DNA of 48,754 bases from Spirochaetaceae bacterium (GTDB lineage: Bacteria > Spirochaetota > Spirochaetia > SZUA-6 > Bin103): positions 1-48,754 of the forward strand of contig JAPPKD010000317.1 in the NCBI GenBank assembly GCA_028820215.1. The letters run 5' to 3'. The notes beneath the pieces are model-generated. The model was not told the DNA's origin. It saw only the letters and a list, made by a program, of their open reading frames with translations, and ran no database searches. The position numbers and the translations under genes were made by a program. Each line of letters starts with the position of its first letter. The first letter of the stretch is position 1. Shown piece after piece: positions 31,539 to 40,261 of this stretch.

Positions 31539-34004
31539 TCAGAGCTTCTTGGCCACCTCTTTCGTCTCGAACGCTTCGATGCTGTCGCCCTGCTTGAGAT
31601 CATTGAAGTTCTCGATGCGGATGCCGCATTCGAACCCCGCCTCCACCTCGTTGACGTCCTCCTTGAAGCGGCGCAGGGTGAGGATTCTTCCTTCGTACAC
31701 CTGCGCTCCGTCGCGGACGACATGGACCATGGCGTTCCGGCGCACGTGTCCGGAGGTAACGTGGCAGCCGGCGATCGTGCCGAGGCGGGAGATGCGGAAC
31801 AGCTCGCGCACCTCGGCGACGCCCACCGACTCGGTGAGCACCTCGGGCGTCAGCATCCCCTCCATGGAATCGCGGATTTCCTCGACCGCTTCGTAGATCA
31901 GGTCGTAGCGGCGAATCTCGACCTTCTCCTGGTCCGCCAGTTCCTGCGCCTTCGGTGTCGGCCGGATGTGGAAGCCGATGATCAACGCGTTCGACGCGGA
32001 GGCCAGCATCACGTCGTTCTCGTTGATCGCCCCTGCCGAGGAGTGGATGACCGTGAGCTTGATGTCGTCCGTCGACAGACGCTCCAGCGCGGAAACCAGC
32101 GCCTCCACCGATCCGTGCACGTCGCCCTTGGCAACGACCTTGAGCTCCTGGACCTCCCCTTCCTTGATGGTCTCGTACAGGTTGTCGAGGGTGATCTGGC
32201 TGACTGATCCGGCCTCCCTCACCTTGCGCAACTCCTGCCGCTTGTCACCGACGGTGCGGGCGGTGCGCTCGTCGGCGGTTACCTGAAACGGGTCGCCGGC
32301 CGCCGGCAGCCCGGAGAAGCCCAGTATCTCGACGGGCAGCGACGGCGTGGCTTCCTTCACCGAATTACCGAGGTCATCGAACATCGCCCGCACCTTCCCG
32401 GGATACACCCCGGCGATGAACGGGTCGCCCGAGCGCAGCGTGCCCCGTTCGATCAGCACCGTGCCGACCGTGCCGCGACCCAGGTCGACCTTGGACTCGA
32501 TCACGCGGCCTTCCGCGCGGACGTCGTACGGCGCGTGGAGCTCCAGCAGGTCTGCCTGCAGAAGGATCGCCTCCAGCAACTCGTCGATCCCGGTCTTGGC
32601 AAGCGCGGACACCTCCCGGTACAGGGTGTCGCCTCCCCACTCCTCCGGAACCAGCTCATGGTCGGAAAGCTGCTGCTTCACCCGTTCGGGGTTGGCGTCC
32701 TCCAGGTCACACTTGTTGACCGCCACGATGATGGGGACTTCCGCCTCGCGCGCGTGCGATATCGCTTCCACCGTCTGCGGCATCGTGCCGTCGTCTGCCG
32801 CTACCACCAGCACCACGATATCGGTCACCTGGGCTCCTCGGGCGCGCATGTTCGTGAACGCTTCGTGTCCGGGGGTATCCAGGAACACGATGCGGCCCTG
32901 AGTGGGCGAGTCGCGGTCGATGGAGACCGCGTATGCGCCGATGTGCTGGGTGATGCCGCCATGCTCCTGGTCGGCGACGTTCGCCTCGCGGATGGCATCC
33001 ATCAATTTGGTCTTGCCGTGGTCGACGTGGCCCATGATGGTCACGATCGGCGGCCGCGGCCGGTCGTCTGCGTCGCCGGGTTGTTCGGATTCGATCACCG
33101 TCTCGTGGTACAGCGACACGACGTTGACGGTGCAGTTGTACTGCTCCGCGATTACCGTTGCGGTATCCGAGTCGATCTGCTGGTTGATGGTGACCATGCT
33201 GCCCATCTCCATCAGCTTGGCGATCAGGCTGGAAGCCTTGAGGTTCATCTTGCGCGCCAGCTCGGAGACGGTGACCTGCTCCATGATGTCGATCTCGCCC
33301 GGCACGGCCGCCGCTTCGTCCTCGCGGCGACGCTGCTGTACGAGCTTCTCGGCGTGTTCCTCGAACCGTTCGCGCGAGTATTGGCCGCGCCTGCGCGGCT
33401 TGCCCCTCGACCGCCCCGGCCCTCTCCCGGGAGACGGCGGCGGGCCCGATCCCCCTCCCGGACCCATCGGTGGCCTTCCCGGTCCTCTCCCCGGTTGCGG
33501 TGGCCGGAAGTTGAGCGGCCGGTCCGGCGTGCGCCGGTCCGGCCCGCCTGGAGCTCCCCGCTGGCCGGGCGGACGCAGTCCCTGCGGCGGACGAAAGCCC
33601 CGCGGTGGCCGGAATCCGGGAGGCGGAGACGGCCGGTCGGGCCGCTGGGTGACCGGCCGCGGGTCGCGCTTGGGAAGCTGAAACGGCTGATGCAGCGGAT
33701 CGATGCGCGGGCCCGACTTCGCGGGGGCGGCCGGCCGCGCCACCGGTACCTCCTCCTTGCGAGGCTGGGGCTTGGGTGGCGCAGGCGACTCGGGCGGCGG
33801 TGGGGGTGTCGCCGGGCGCGCCGGTACCTCGATCGGACGCCGGCGGATGACGACTTTCCGCTTCACCGGCGGCCGGGCGGGCTCCGAGTCGCTTGCGGCT
33901 TGAGGCTCGGGCCGCTTCTTTATGAGCGTTACCTTCGGCTTGGGCTTGCTCTCCGTTTCGTCTTCCGGCGTTCTCTGCGCGCCCTTCTCGTTCTTCTCCG
34001 CCAT
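31539..34004 (-). CDS. infB: Translation initiation factor IF-2
   Basis: IF-2 is the GTPase that places initiator tRNA on the 30S subunit and promotes subunit joining. The G-domain begins near residue 320 with [10 protein letters not shown], then [10 protein letters not shown] and VNKCD. Domains II to IV follow, ending in [10 protein letters not shown]. The first ~215 residues are a Pro/Arg/Gly-rich, probably disordered region, including an 18-bp repeat ([18 protein letters not shown]). An IF2-N helical domain ([20 protein letters not shown]) follows near residue 250. At 821 residues it is within the usual range. It is 18 nt after nusA. Confidence 0.98.
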   Translation of the reverse strand: MAEKNEKGAQRTPEDETESKPKPKVTLIKKRPEPQAASDSEPARPPVKRKVVIRRRPIEVPARPATPPPPPESPAPPKPQPRKEEVPVARPAAPAKSGPRIDPLHQPFQLPKRDPRPVTQRPDRPSPPPGFRPPRGFRPPQGLRPPGQRGAPGGPDRRTPDRPLNFRPPQPGRGPGRPPMGPGGGSGPPPSPGRGPGRSRGKPRRRGQYSRERFEEHAEKLVQQRRREDEAAAVPGEIDIMEQVTVSELARKMNLKASSLIAKLMEMGSMVTINQQIDSDTATVIAEQYNCTVNVVSLYHETVIESEQPGDADDRPRPPIVTIMGHVDHGKTKLMDAIREANVADQEHGGITQHIGAYAVSIDRDSPTQGRIVFLDTPGHEAFTNMRARGAQVTDIVVLVVAADDGTMPQTVEAISHAREAEVPIIVAVNKCDLEDANPERVKQQLSDHELVPEEWGGDTLYREVSALAKTGIDELLEAILLQADLLELHAPYDVRAEGRVIESKVDLGRGTVGTVLIERGTLRSGDPFIAGVYPGKVRAMFDDLGNSVKEATPSLPVEILGFSGLPAAGDPFQVTADERTARTVGDKRQELRKVREAGSVSQITLDNLYETIKEGEVQELKVVAKGDVHGSVEALVSALERLSTDDIKLTVIHSSAGAINENDVMLASASNALIIGFHIRPTPKAQELADQEKVEIRRYDLIYEAVEEIRDSMEGMLTPEVLTESVGVAEVRELFRISRLGTIAGCHVTSGHVRRNAMVHVVRDGAQVYEGRILTLRRFKEDVNEVEAGFECGIRIENFNDLKQGDSIEAFETKEVAKKL
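33564..33617 (-). repeat. 18-bp tandem repeat (three units) in infB
   Basis: Units 33564-33581, 33582-33599 and 33600-33617 encode GLRPPG, GFRPPQ and GFRPPR. They are diverged at DNA level but keep an exact 18-bp period, in the disordered N-terminal part of IF-2. Confidence 0.75.
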
Positions 34005-34022
34005 GTCTCTGCTGCCCGCCCC

Positions 34023-35705
34023 CTACTCGTCGCCTTCCGGCGGTTCCTCGATGATCACCACGTTCTCTTCAAGCAGTTGCCGTATGGCCGCCACGTCGTC
34101 CGGCCGGAGACCGGGCACGCCGGAGAGCTCGGCTTCCGACATCGACATGAGCGCTTCGGCCTCCTGGACTCCGGCTGCCGCCAGCGCATCGGTGACGCGC
34201 TGCTCGAGCCCCAGTTCCGAGACGGCGGTGATCTCCTCGACCTCTTCCACCACGTCGACCTCTTCGGCACCGCTGATCTCTTCGGCTCCGCCGACCTCTT
34301 CGGCCACGTCGCCGGCAGGTGCAGCTTCCGCGACCGGCACGTCGGCCTGATCGGCGGGCGGCGGAGCTTCGTCCCCCTGCTCTACCTGGTCGACCTGGTC
34401 CACCTCGTCCTCTTCGACGATCTCCACCGTCTCGTCGAGAAGGTTGCGGATCGTCGAAATGTCCTCGGAGGTCAGACCGCGGGTGGCTGCAAGCTGGTCA
34501 TCGGACATTTCGACCAGATCCTCGATGCGTTCCACGCCCTGCTCGGCCAATGCCGCCGCGATGCGTTCGGGAACTCCCGGCAACTCCGAGATGCGGTCGA
34601 TCTCCTGCGCCTCGTCTTCCGAGAACAGCGCCGCCGCTTCCCGTTTCTGCTCCCCGCCCAGATCCATGTCCGCGACCTGGGCGCGGGTCTTGACGTCGAT
34701 GTTCCAGTCCACCAGGCGGTTCGCGAGCCGGACGTTCAGTCCCTGGCGGCCGATGGCGAGCGAGAATTGAGCATCGTGGACGACGGCCAGGGCATGCCGC
34801 GTCGCGTCGTCCACGATGATCACTTCCTCGACCTCCGCCGGCTGCAGGGCGTTCCTGATGAACACGGCAGGATCGGGATCATACTTCAGAACGTCGATCT
34901 TCTCGCCTTCCAGCTCCCGGACGACCGCCTGGATGCGCGCGCCACGCATGCCGACGCAGGCGCCGACCGGATCCACGTCATCGCGGGTGGAGTACACGGC
35001 CATCTTGGTTCGGTAGCCGGGCTCCCGGACCATCTTGTAGATCTCGATCGTGCCATCGTAGATCTCCGGCACCTCGAGCTCGAAGATCTTGCGCACGAAC
35101 TGCGTGTGCGTGCGCGACAGGATGATCTGCAGGCCGGTGGGGGTCTTCTCCACTTCGTAGATGAGGGCGCGGATGCGGTCGTTCGGCCGATACACCTCCC
35201 GCGGGCTCTGGTACTTGCGTGGCATGATGCCTTCCGTCTTGCCCAGATCGACGAATATGGCGCCGTTCCGCTCGCGCTGGTGGTAGCCGATGATCATCTC
35301 ACCCTGCTTGTCCTCATACTCCGAGTAGAGCGTGTCCTTCTGGATTTCGCGAAGCGTCTGTCGAGCGCGCTGCTTGGCGCTCTGGATGGAGACCCGGTCG
35401 AAGTCGCGCGGATTGATCTCGATCAGCAGCTCGTCGCCGATCTCCGCCTGGTCGTCGTACCCCAGCGCGTTGTCGAGTCCGATCTCCGTGACCGGATCGT
35501 CGACCACCGCGACGATGCGCTTCTGCGCGTAGATGGTCACGTCGGTCTCGTCGTCGTTGAAGCGGATGACCGCGTTCTCGGCCGTGCCGAATCGGCGCTT
35601 GTAGGCGGCGAGCAGCACGTCCTCGACCGTCTTTTTGATCAGGTCCTCGGAGATGCCGCGGTCCTGTACGAGCTGGCGGATCGCCAACGCCATCTCACTG
35701 GACAT
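34023..35705 (-). CDS. nusA: Transcription termination/antitermination factor NusA
   Basis: NusA binds RNA polymerase and modulates pausing, termination and antitermination. From ATG 35705 (MSSEMALAIRQLVQDRG) the order is: N-terminal polymerase-binding domain, S1 domain (IGYHQRERNGAIFVDLGKTEG), then two KH domains (CVGMRGARIQAVVRELEGEKIDV and FSLAIGRQGLNVRLA). Two C-terminal helix-hairpin-helix modules resembling E. coli AR1/AR2 lie around residues 375-430 and 500-550. They are separated by a very acidic linker built partly of an 18-bp repeat. TTG 35744 is a longer alternative start. The gene overlaps rimP by 11 nt. Confidence 0.97.
   Translation of the reverse strand: MSSEMALAIRQLVQDRGISEDLIKKTVEDVLLAAYKRRFGTAENAVIRFNDDETDVTIYAQKRIVAVVDDPVTEIGLDNALGYDDQAEIGDELLIEINPRDFDRVSIQSAKQRARQTLREIQKDTLYSEYEDKQGEMIIGYHQRERNGAIFVDLGKTEGIMPRKYQSPREVYRPNDRIRALIYEVEKTPTGLQIILSRTHTQFVRKIFELEVPEIYDGTIEIYKMVREPGYRTKMAVYSTRDDVDPVGACVGMRGARIQAVVRELEGEKIDVLKYDPDPAVFIRNALQPAEVEEVIIVDDATRHALAVVHDAQFSLAIGRQGLNVRLANRLVDWNIDVKTRAQVADMDLGGEQKREAAALFSEDEAQEIDRISELPGVPERIAAALAEQGVERIEDLVEMSDDQLAATRGLTSEDISTIRNLLDETVEIVEEDEVDQVDQVEQGDEAPPPADQADVPVAEAAPAGDVAEEVGGAEEISGAEEVDVVEEVEEITAVSELGLEQRVTDALAAAGVQEAEALMSMSEAELSGVPGLRPDDVAAIRQLLEENVVIIEEPPEGDE
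34239..34310 (-). repeat. 18-bp tandem repeat (four units) in the nusA acidic linker
   Basis: Units begin at 34239, 34257, 34275 and 34293. Each starts GA(C/T)CTCTTC on the plus strand and encodes a GAEEV-like hexapeptide. The array forms the acidic spacer between the two C-terminal helix-hairpin-helix modules of NusA. Confidence 0.85.
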
Positions 35706-36300
35706 CGGTTCCGTCCCCAAGTCCGTCGTGACTGCTTCGGTCAATCATGTCTTCGCTCAACCGTCCCTTCCTGATCCGTCCTGTCTCGATCTCTCGCTCT
35801 GCCGTGCCGGTGTGAAGCGTTATTATACCGTCTTCGGCCGACAGGATGACGCCCCGCACCCAGTCGTCACCCACCAGCACCGCCACCGTCCGCCCGCGGA
35901 AGATCGCGTACTCGTGCGGCGACTTGAGCTGGCGCTCGGTCCCGGGCGTACTCACCTCCAGCCGGGCGTCTTCGGCGCCGGGCACCAGTGCCAGCCGATA
36001 GCGCACGGCCCGCGCCAGCTCCGCGCAGTCGTCCACCGTCATCGCGCCGGCCCGGTACACCACCAGGCGGACCAGGCTGCGCCGCGCGAGGCGTGCGGCG
36101 TCCAGCTCCACCAGGGCAAAGCCGTACGAACGGACCGCCGGCTCCACTTCCGAGCGCACCTGCTCGGCGAAACCGCTCAACCGCACGCCGTCGTGCTGCC
36201 GCGCCGCAGGTTCCGCAACGGACGGCGAGGCGGCCGCTGCCGCGTCGTCATCGCCGCCGGCGCCGTACTGACCGTCGCCGTTCCTCACCTCCCCGGACAA
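35695..36300 (-). CDS. rimP: Ribosome maturation factor RimP
   Basis: RimP helps assemble the 30S 3' domain. The conserved part starts near residue 40 (LSGFAEQVRSEVEPAVRSYG) and includes LVRLVVYRAGAMTVDDCAELARAV and the hallmark LEVSTPGTERQLKSP. The first ~38 residues are a Gly/Ala/Asp-rich extension. TTG 36300 is used because GAGGTGACAGG lies just upstream; GTG 36288 is an alternative. It begins the nusA-infB operon, the classical arrangement. The start region is duplicated as a 17-bp direct repeat. Confidence 0.93.
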   Translation of the reverse strand: MSGEVRNGDGQYGAGGDDDAAAAASPSVAEPAARQHDGVRLSGFAEQVRSEVEPAVRSYGFALVELDAARLARRSLVRLVVYRAGAMTVDDCAELARAVRYRLALVPGAEDARLEVSTPGTERQLKSPHEYAIFRGRTVAVLVGDDWVRGVILSAEDGIITLHTGTAEREIETGRIRKGRLSEDMIDRSSHDGLGDGTDVQ

Positions 36301-36325
36301 CCTGTCACCTCACCTCCCCGGACAA
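36284..36325 (-). repeat. 17-bp direct repeat spanning the rimP start
   Basis: CTCACCTCCCCGGACAA occurs at 36284-36300 and again at 36309-36325, identical and 25 bp apart. The first copy covers the TTG start and first codons of rimP; the second lies upstream. On the mRNA both copies carry the same GGGGAGGTGAG stretch, so the real ribosome binding site has a decoy copy. Confidence 0.85.
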
Positions 36326-36379
36326 TCCGGACTCCGAGGCCGACGCGAGTCCCGCGACTCACGCCGCCGCCTCAGGCAC

Positions 36380-36406
36380 AAAAAAGGAGTCGAACCCATC
36401 GACTCC
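36380..36406 (-). terminator. Intrinsic terminator after comF
   Basis: On the minus strand, GGAGTCGA-TGGGT-TCGACTCC is a perfect 8-bp stem with a 5-nt loop, directly followed by TTTTTT. This is the clearest intrinsic terminator in the window. It lies 110 nt after the comF stop and ends the tonB-like to comF unit before rimP. Because it is only ~80 nt upstream of the rimP start and no rimP promoter is evident, it could also act as an attenuator for the nusA operon. Confidence 0.85.
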
Positions 36407-36516
36407 CACCGATACGACCCCACCGGGATCACCGCTCCGTGCGGCTTGCCGGCGCATGATCAAGGTAGAGCGGATCGGGCGAGCCGGTCAAGGCCGGGGG
36501 TGTCGGAGCGGCCGGC

Positions 36517-37257
36517 TCAGCCCAGCGCGACGGTCACCACGCGGGTTTCCCGCACCCCGCAGCGCGCCAGCACCAGAGCACATTCATGCGCGGTCGCTCC
36601 CGTCGTGAACACATCGTCCAGCAGTATGACCCGTTCCGGCAGCGGCCGGGTGGTGGCGGGACGGATGCGGCCGGCGACGTTGCGCGATCGCGCATCGTAG
36701 TCGAGCCGCTTCTGGGGCGACCCGGAGCTGCGGCGGAGCGCGTGGTGGACGGTGCAACCCGTGCGGCGGCGCAGACTGCGCGCGATCAGACCGGTCTGGT
36801 CGAATCTCGTCGACGTCCGCTGCAGCGGACGTCGCGGTCGAGCCGGAACCGGGATGACGTGACTGTCCCCGTCCACGAGCCCGGCAGTGTGCAGGCCTTC
36901 GGCGAACAGGTCGGCCAGCCGCGTTCGCGCCCTGAACTTGTAGTGGTACAGCAGGCGCCGGGTCGCGCCGGTATAGGCCAGAAGCGATGTGTTTGACGCG
37001 AACGCGTAGTCCCGGTTCCGGCACCGCGTGCACCGGTTCGTCTCCGACATGAGCTGGCGGCTGCATGTGAGGCACCGGCGTCCCGTGATCACCTCCAGCC
37101 GCGACCGGCAGGCGGCGCACACGGGAACGCGGCAGTCGCCGGCGCACGTCAGCGCAGCGCCGCACGCCAGGCAACGTTCCATGAGCGCGTGCGTGATCAG
37201 CGCTCGCAGCGCGGAGCCGCATGCCGCGGTGCCGCTCACCGGACGCGCCGCTGCCAC
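36517..37257 (-). CDS. comF: ComF-family phosphoribosyltransferase-like protein
   Basis: ComF proteins couple a Cys-rich zinc-binding region to a PRTase-fold domain and are linked to DNA uptake in competent bacteria. Here CLACG, CAAC, CLTC and CTRC pairs occupy about residues 29-80. The PRPP-loop motif is VILLDDVFTTGATAHEC, preceded by SSGSPQKRLDYDARSRNVAG. GTG 37257 overlaps the mutS end by 22 nt; ATG 37182 (MERCLACGAA) is a plausible later start. No other competence genes are visible, so an actual uptake role is unproven. Confidence 0.9.
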   Translation of the reverse strand: MAAARPVSGTAACGSALRALITHALMERCLACGAALTCAGDCRVPVCAACRSRLEVITGRRCLTCSRQLMSETNRCTRCRNRDYAFASNTSLLAYTGATRRLLYHYKFRARTRLADLFAEGLHTAGLVDGDSHVIPVPARPRRPLQRTSTRFDQTGLIARSLRRRTGCTVHHALRRSSGSPQKRLDYDARSRNVAGRIRPATTRPLPERVILLDDVFTTGATAHECALVLARCGVRETRVVTVALG

Positions 37258-39818
37258 TCGTGCAGAAGGTTGAGCGCGTCGATCGGGCGCAGGATGCCCA
37301 GGTCCAGCCGCAGCAACTCGTCGATGACGGCAGCGCCGCGCGCCGGCTCCCGGCCGTCGGGGCCGCGGGCGTCGAACAGGGGCGGCTGCGCCGGCGCCTC
37401 GGTCTGCGCCGGGGGCTCTGTCGGCCGCGCGCGGCCGGCCCCCGGAGAGTCTTCGAGATACCGCGCGGCCAGATCGCTGACGCCGCCCGGGATCCCGGCC
37501 ATGCGCGCGACGTGGATGCCGTGCGAGCGGTCGGCCGGCCCGTCGACCACCGTCTTCAGGAACACGACGTCGCCGTCGCGCTCCATGACGGCCATCGACC
37601 GGTTCACGAGCCGGGGATGCTCCAGAGCCGTCAGTTCCCGGAAGTGGGTGGCGAACAGCGTCTTGGCGCGCACGGCGGAAAGCAGATGCTCCAGAACGGC
37701 GCGGGCGATCGCCAGCCCGTCGTCGCTGCCGGTTCCCCGGCCGATTTCGTCCATGATCACCAGGCTGGTCGGGCGCGCCAGACGCAGGATGCGCGCCGTT
37801 TCGGCCATCTCCACCAGGAACGTCGACTCCCCGCGTGCGATGTTGTCGCTTGCGCCGACCCGGCAGTAGACGGCGTCGACGACCCCGAGGCGCGCCTGCT
37901 CGGCGGGCACGAACGAGCCGACGTGTCCCATGATCGCGATCAGGGCCGTCTGCCGCAGATAGGTGGACTTGCCGGCCATGTTGGGTCCCGTCAGCAAGAC
38001 GACCCGTTCCGAGGTCCCCAGGTCGATCCCGTTCGGGATGAAGGCCCCGCTTGGCATGACGGCCTCCACTACCGGATGCCGGCCGCCGCGGATCTCCAGG
38101 ACGTCCTCGTCCACGAAGGTCGGACGGGTGTAGCCGAGCTCGGTGGCAGCCGACGCCAGCGACTGCGCCAGGTCGACCTCCGCGACCGCGGCGGCCCGTC
38201 TCAGCAGTTCGGCCGACCGCTCGGCGACCCGTTGCCGCAGCGCGACGAGGCCGGCCCGCTCCAGCTCCTCCCGGTCGGCCTGCGCCCGTCCGATGCGGGC
38301 GTCCAGGTCCATGAGCCGTTCGGTCGTGAAGCGTTCCGAGTTGGCAAGGCTCTGCCGGCGGATGAAGTGGCCGGGCACGCGGCTCAGGTTCGGTTTGGTG
38401 ATGTCAAAGAAATAGCCGAGCACGCGGTTGTGCTTCAGCCGCGCAGACGCGATGCCGGTTTCCGTCCGCACCTCGTCGGCGTACTGCGCAAGTTCCCGTT
38501 CGGCCGTCTCGGTGGCGGCCTGCAGGCGGTCCAGGTCCGCGGAGTGTCCGGCCCTGAACGCCGTGCCTTCGGGCGCGTCGCACAGGGCGTCACGCAGCGC
38601 TTCGAGCAGCGGTCCGAGGTGGTCATCGTGAACGCGGAGCGCCGCGGCCAGCCGGGGAACGCAGTCCGCCAGGAGCTCGGCGACGGTGAGCGCGCACTGC
38701 AGGCAGGTGCGGATCGCCAGCAGCTCGCGCGCGTCGGACCGGCCCAGGGAGCTGCGCGCCGTCAGCCGCTCGAGATCCCGAAAGCGGTCCAGCTCCGCGC
38801 GCAGGCGGGACAGCAGTGCCTGATCGCGGAACAGCGCTTCCACGTCGTCGAGGCGGCGCTCGATCGAGTCCCGATCGCGCAACGGCGCCAGGATCGACCG
38901 GCGCAGCAGCCGTGCTCCCACGGCAGTCCGCGTGCGATCCAGGGTCGCGAGCAGGGTGTGCTCGCGACCGCCGTCGAGGAGATTGGCGGTGAGCTCCAGA
39001 TTGCGTTGCGTGGGCTCGTCGATGCGGAGATGTGCGTCGACCGCCTCCACGACGAGGTCGTCGAGGTGGGGAGCATCGTGCAGGGCGTGCTGCCGGATGA
39101 AACCTACCAGAGCGCCGGCGGCCCGCACTTCCGCGTCGGTGCGCCCCAGTCCGAACGAGCGCAGGTCGATCACGCCGAACTGGCGGCACAGGATCTCGTG
39201 GTTTCCGTCGGCGTCGAAGTGCCAGTCCGGATAGCGGTTGAGCACCAGGTCCGGCCGTTCCGCCAGCACGCGCTCCGCCGGCGAGCCGGCGTCCAGCAGG
39301 CTCTCCTGGACGATCAGCTCGCGCGGTGCCAGACGCTGCAGGTGGTCGCGCAGCCACAGCTCCGTCTGGCCGGGCGGCAGGCGGGTGGCTCGCAGTTCCC
39401 CGGTGGAAAGATCGGCCCACGCCAGCGCCAGGGCTTCGCCGCCGTCGGCCAGCGCCGCCAGGTAGTTGTTGCTGGCGTGGTCGAGCAGGCGTTCGTCCAC
39501 GATCGTTCCCGGGGTGACCACCTCGACGACCCGCCGCTCGGTCAGCCCGCCCTCGGGAAGCCCGACCTGCTCGCAGACAGCCACCTTGCGTCCGGCCCGC
39601 AGCAGCTTCGTCAGGTAGGTCTGCGCGGCGTGATGGGGAACGCCGCACATCGGCACGCCGTTGCGTTTCGTGAGCGCGATGTCCAGGATCGGCGCGGCCT
39701 GCTCCGCGTCCTCGGCGAACATTTCGTAGAAGTCCCCGAGCCGAAAGAACAGGATCGCACCCGGCTGCGACGCCTTCAGACGCAGATACTGCCCCATCAT
39801 GGGGGTCCGTCCGCTCAT
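37236..39818 (-). CDS. mutS: DNA mismatch repair protein MutS
   Basis: MutS recognises mismatches and recruits MutL. The 860-residue protein has the mismatch-wedge motif F30-Y-E32 (GDFYEMF), connector and lever domains, Walker A LTGPNMAGKSTYLRQ, Walker B VIMDEIGRG followed by TGSDDGLAIA (the family usually has TSTYDG), and ATHFRELTAL. The helix-turn-helix dimer end (LGILRPIDALNLLHEW) closes the protein. ATG 39818 is chosen because it places the conserved start (TPMMGQYLRLKA) at the N-terminus and lies 5 nt after the ruvX stop. Confidence 0.97.
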   Translation of the reverse strand: MSGRTPMMGQYLRLKASQPGAILFFRLGDFYEMFAEDAEQAAPILDIALTKRNGVPMCGVPHHAAQTYLTKLLRAGRKVAVCEQVGLPEGGLTERRVVEVVTPGTIVDERLLDHASNNYLAALADGGEALALAWADLSTGELRATRLPPGQTELWLRDHLQRLAPRELIVQESLLDAGSPAERVLAERPDLVLNRYPDWHFDADGNHEILCRQFGVIDLRSFGLGRTDAEVRAAGALVGFIRQHALHDAPHLDDLVVEAVDAHLRIDEPTQRNLELTANLLDGGREHTLLATLDRTRTAVGARLLRRSILAPLRDRDSIERRLDDVEALFRDQALLSRLRAELDRFRDLERLTARSSLGRSDARELLAIRTCLQCALTVAELLADCVPRLAAALRVHDDHLGPLLEALRDALCDAPEGTAFRAGHSADLDRLQAATETAERELAQYADEVRTETGIASARLKHNRVLGYFFDITKPNLSRVPGHFIRRQSLANSERFTTERLMDLDARIGRAQADREELERAGLVALRQRVAERSAELLRRAAAVAEVDLAQSLASAATELGYTRPTFVDEDVLEIRGGRHPVVEAVMPSGAFIPNGIDLGTSERVVLLTGPNMAGKSTYLRQTALIAIMGHVGSFVPAEQARLGVVDAVYCRVGASDNIARGESTFLVEMAETARILRLARPTSLVIMDEIGRGTGSDDGLAIARAVLEHLLSAVRAKTLFATHFRELTALEHPRLVNRSMAVMERDGDVVFLKTVVDGPADRSHGIHVARMAGIPGGVSDLAARYLEDSPGAGRARPTEPPAQTEAPAQPPLFDARGPDGREPARGAAVIDELLRLDLGILRPIDALNLLHEWQRRVR

Positions 39819-39823
39819 CCGCT

Positions 39824-40261
39824 TCAAGCGTACCCGTGCTCGAGGTAGTCCTGCAGCATGAGTGCGGCCGCCATGCGGTCTATCCGGCCGCGGTCGCCCC
39901 GGCGCCGCCGGCGACCGATTGCGGTGGCTGCGGCGCGGCTGGTGAACTGCTCGTCCCACGTGCAGGCGGGGACCCCGCCGGCGGTCAACTTCGCCGCAAG
40001 CCGTTCGGCGCGCACGCCGAGCGGCGTCGGCGTGCCGTCGGTGCGGACCGGATGCCCGATCACGATCAGCCGAACCTCGTGTTCGCGGCAGGTGCCGAGG
40101 AGTTCGTCGAGCAGCGCCGCTTCGGTCGTGGCCGGCACGGTCGCCAGCGGAGAGGCGATGACCCCGGCGGGATCCGACAGGGCCAGGCCGATGCGCCGCG
40201 TACCCAGATCCACGCCCAGGAGCCGCCCCCGGGCGCTAGCGTCGGGCGGCTCGCCGGGCAA
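39824..40261 (-). CDS. ruvX: RuvX/YqgF-type Holliday junction resolvase-like nuclease
   Basis: The 145-residue RNase H-fold protein has the first-strand Asp motif LLGVDLGTRRIGLALSD, then VIGHPVRTDGTPTPLG, WDEQFTSRAA, and the C-terminal Asp in RIDRMAAALMLQDYL. By family it processes the 16S rRNA 5' end and/or branched DNA. An Arg-rich insert (RRRRRGDRGR) precedes the last catalytic motif. The only start candidate that keeps the first strand is TTG 40261, which overlaps skp by 26 nt. In Treponema, as I recall, skp is followed directly by mutS, so ruvX is an insertion relative to that order. Confidence 0.92.
   Translation of the reverse strand: MPGEPPDASARGRLLGVDLGTRRIGLALSDPAGVIASPLATVPATTEAALLDELLGTCREHEVRLIVIGHPVRTDGTPTPLGVRAERLAAKLTAGGVPACTWDEQFTSRAAATAIGRRRRRGDRGRIDRMAAALMLQDYLEHGYA

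Noticed and set aside
32535..35774. 1079-codon plus-strand open frame opposite infB and nusA, and similar long frames opposite pnp, bamA and tamB
   Set aside because: These are shadow frames of GC-rich coding DNA. They are Arg/His/Pro-rich, match no family, and the opposite strand encodes clear proteins.
36371..36410. tRNA T-arm-like GGGTTCGACTCC on the minus strand
   Set aside because: The T-stem would need a T/T mismatch and no matching acceptor 5' strand exists upstream. The same bases form a perfect terminator stem followed by six T.
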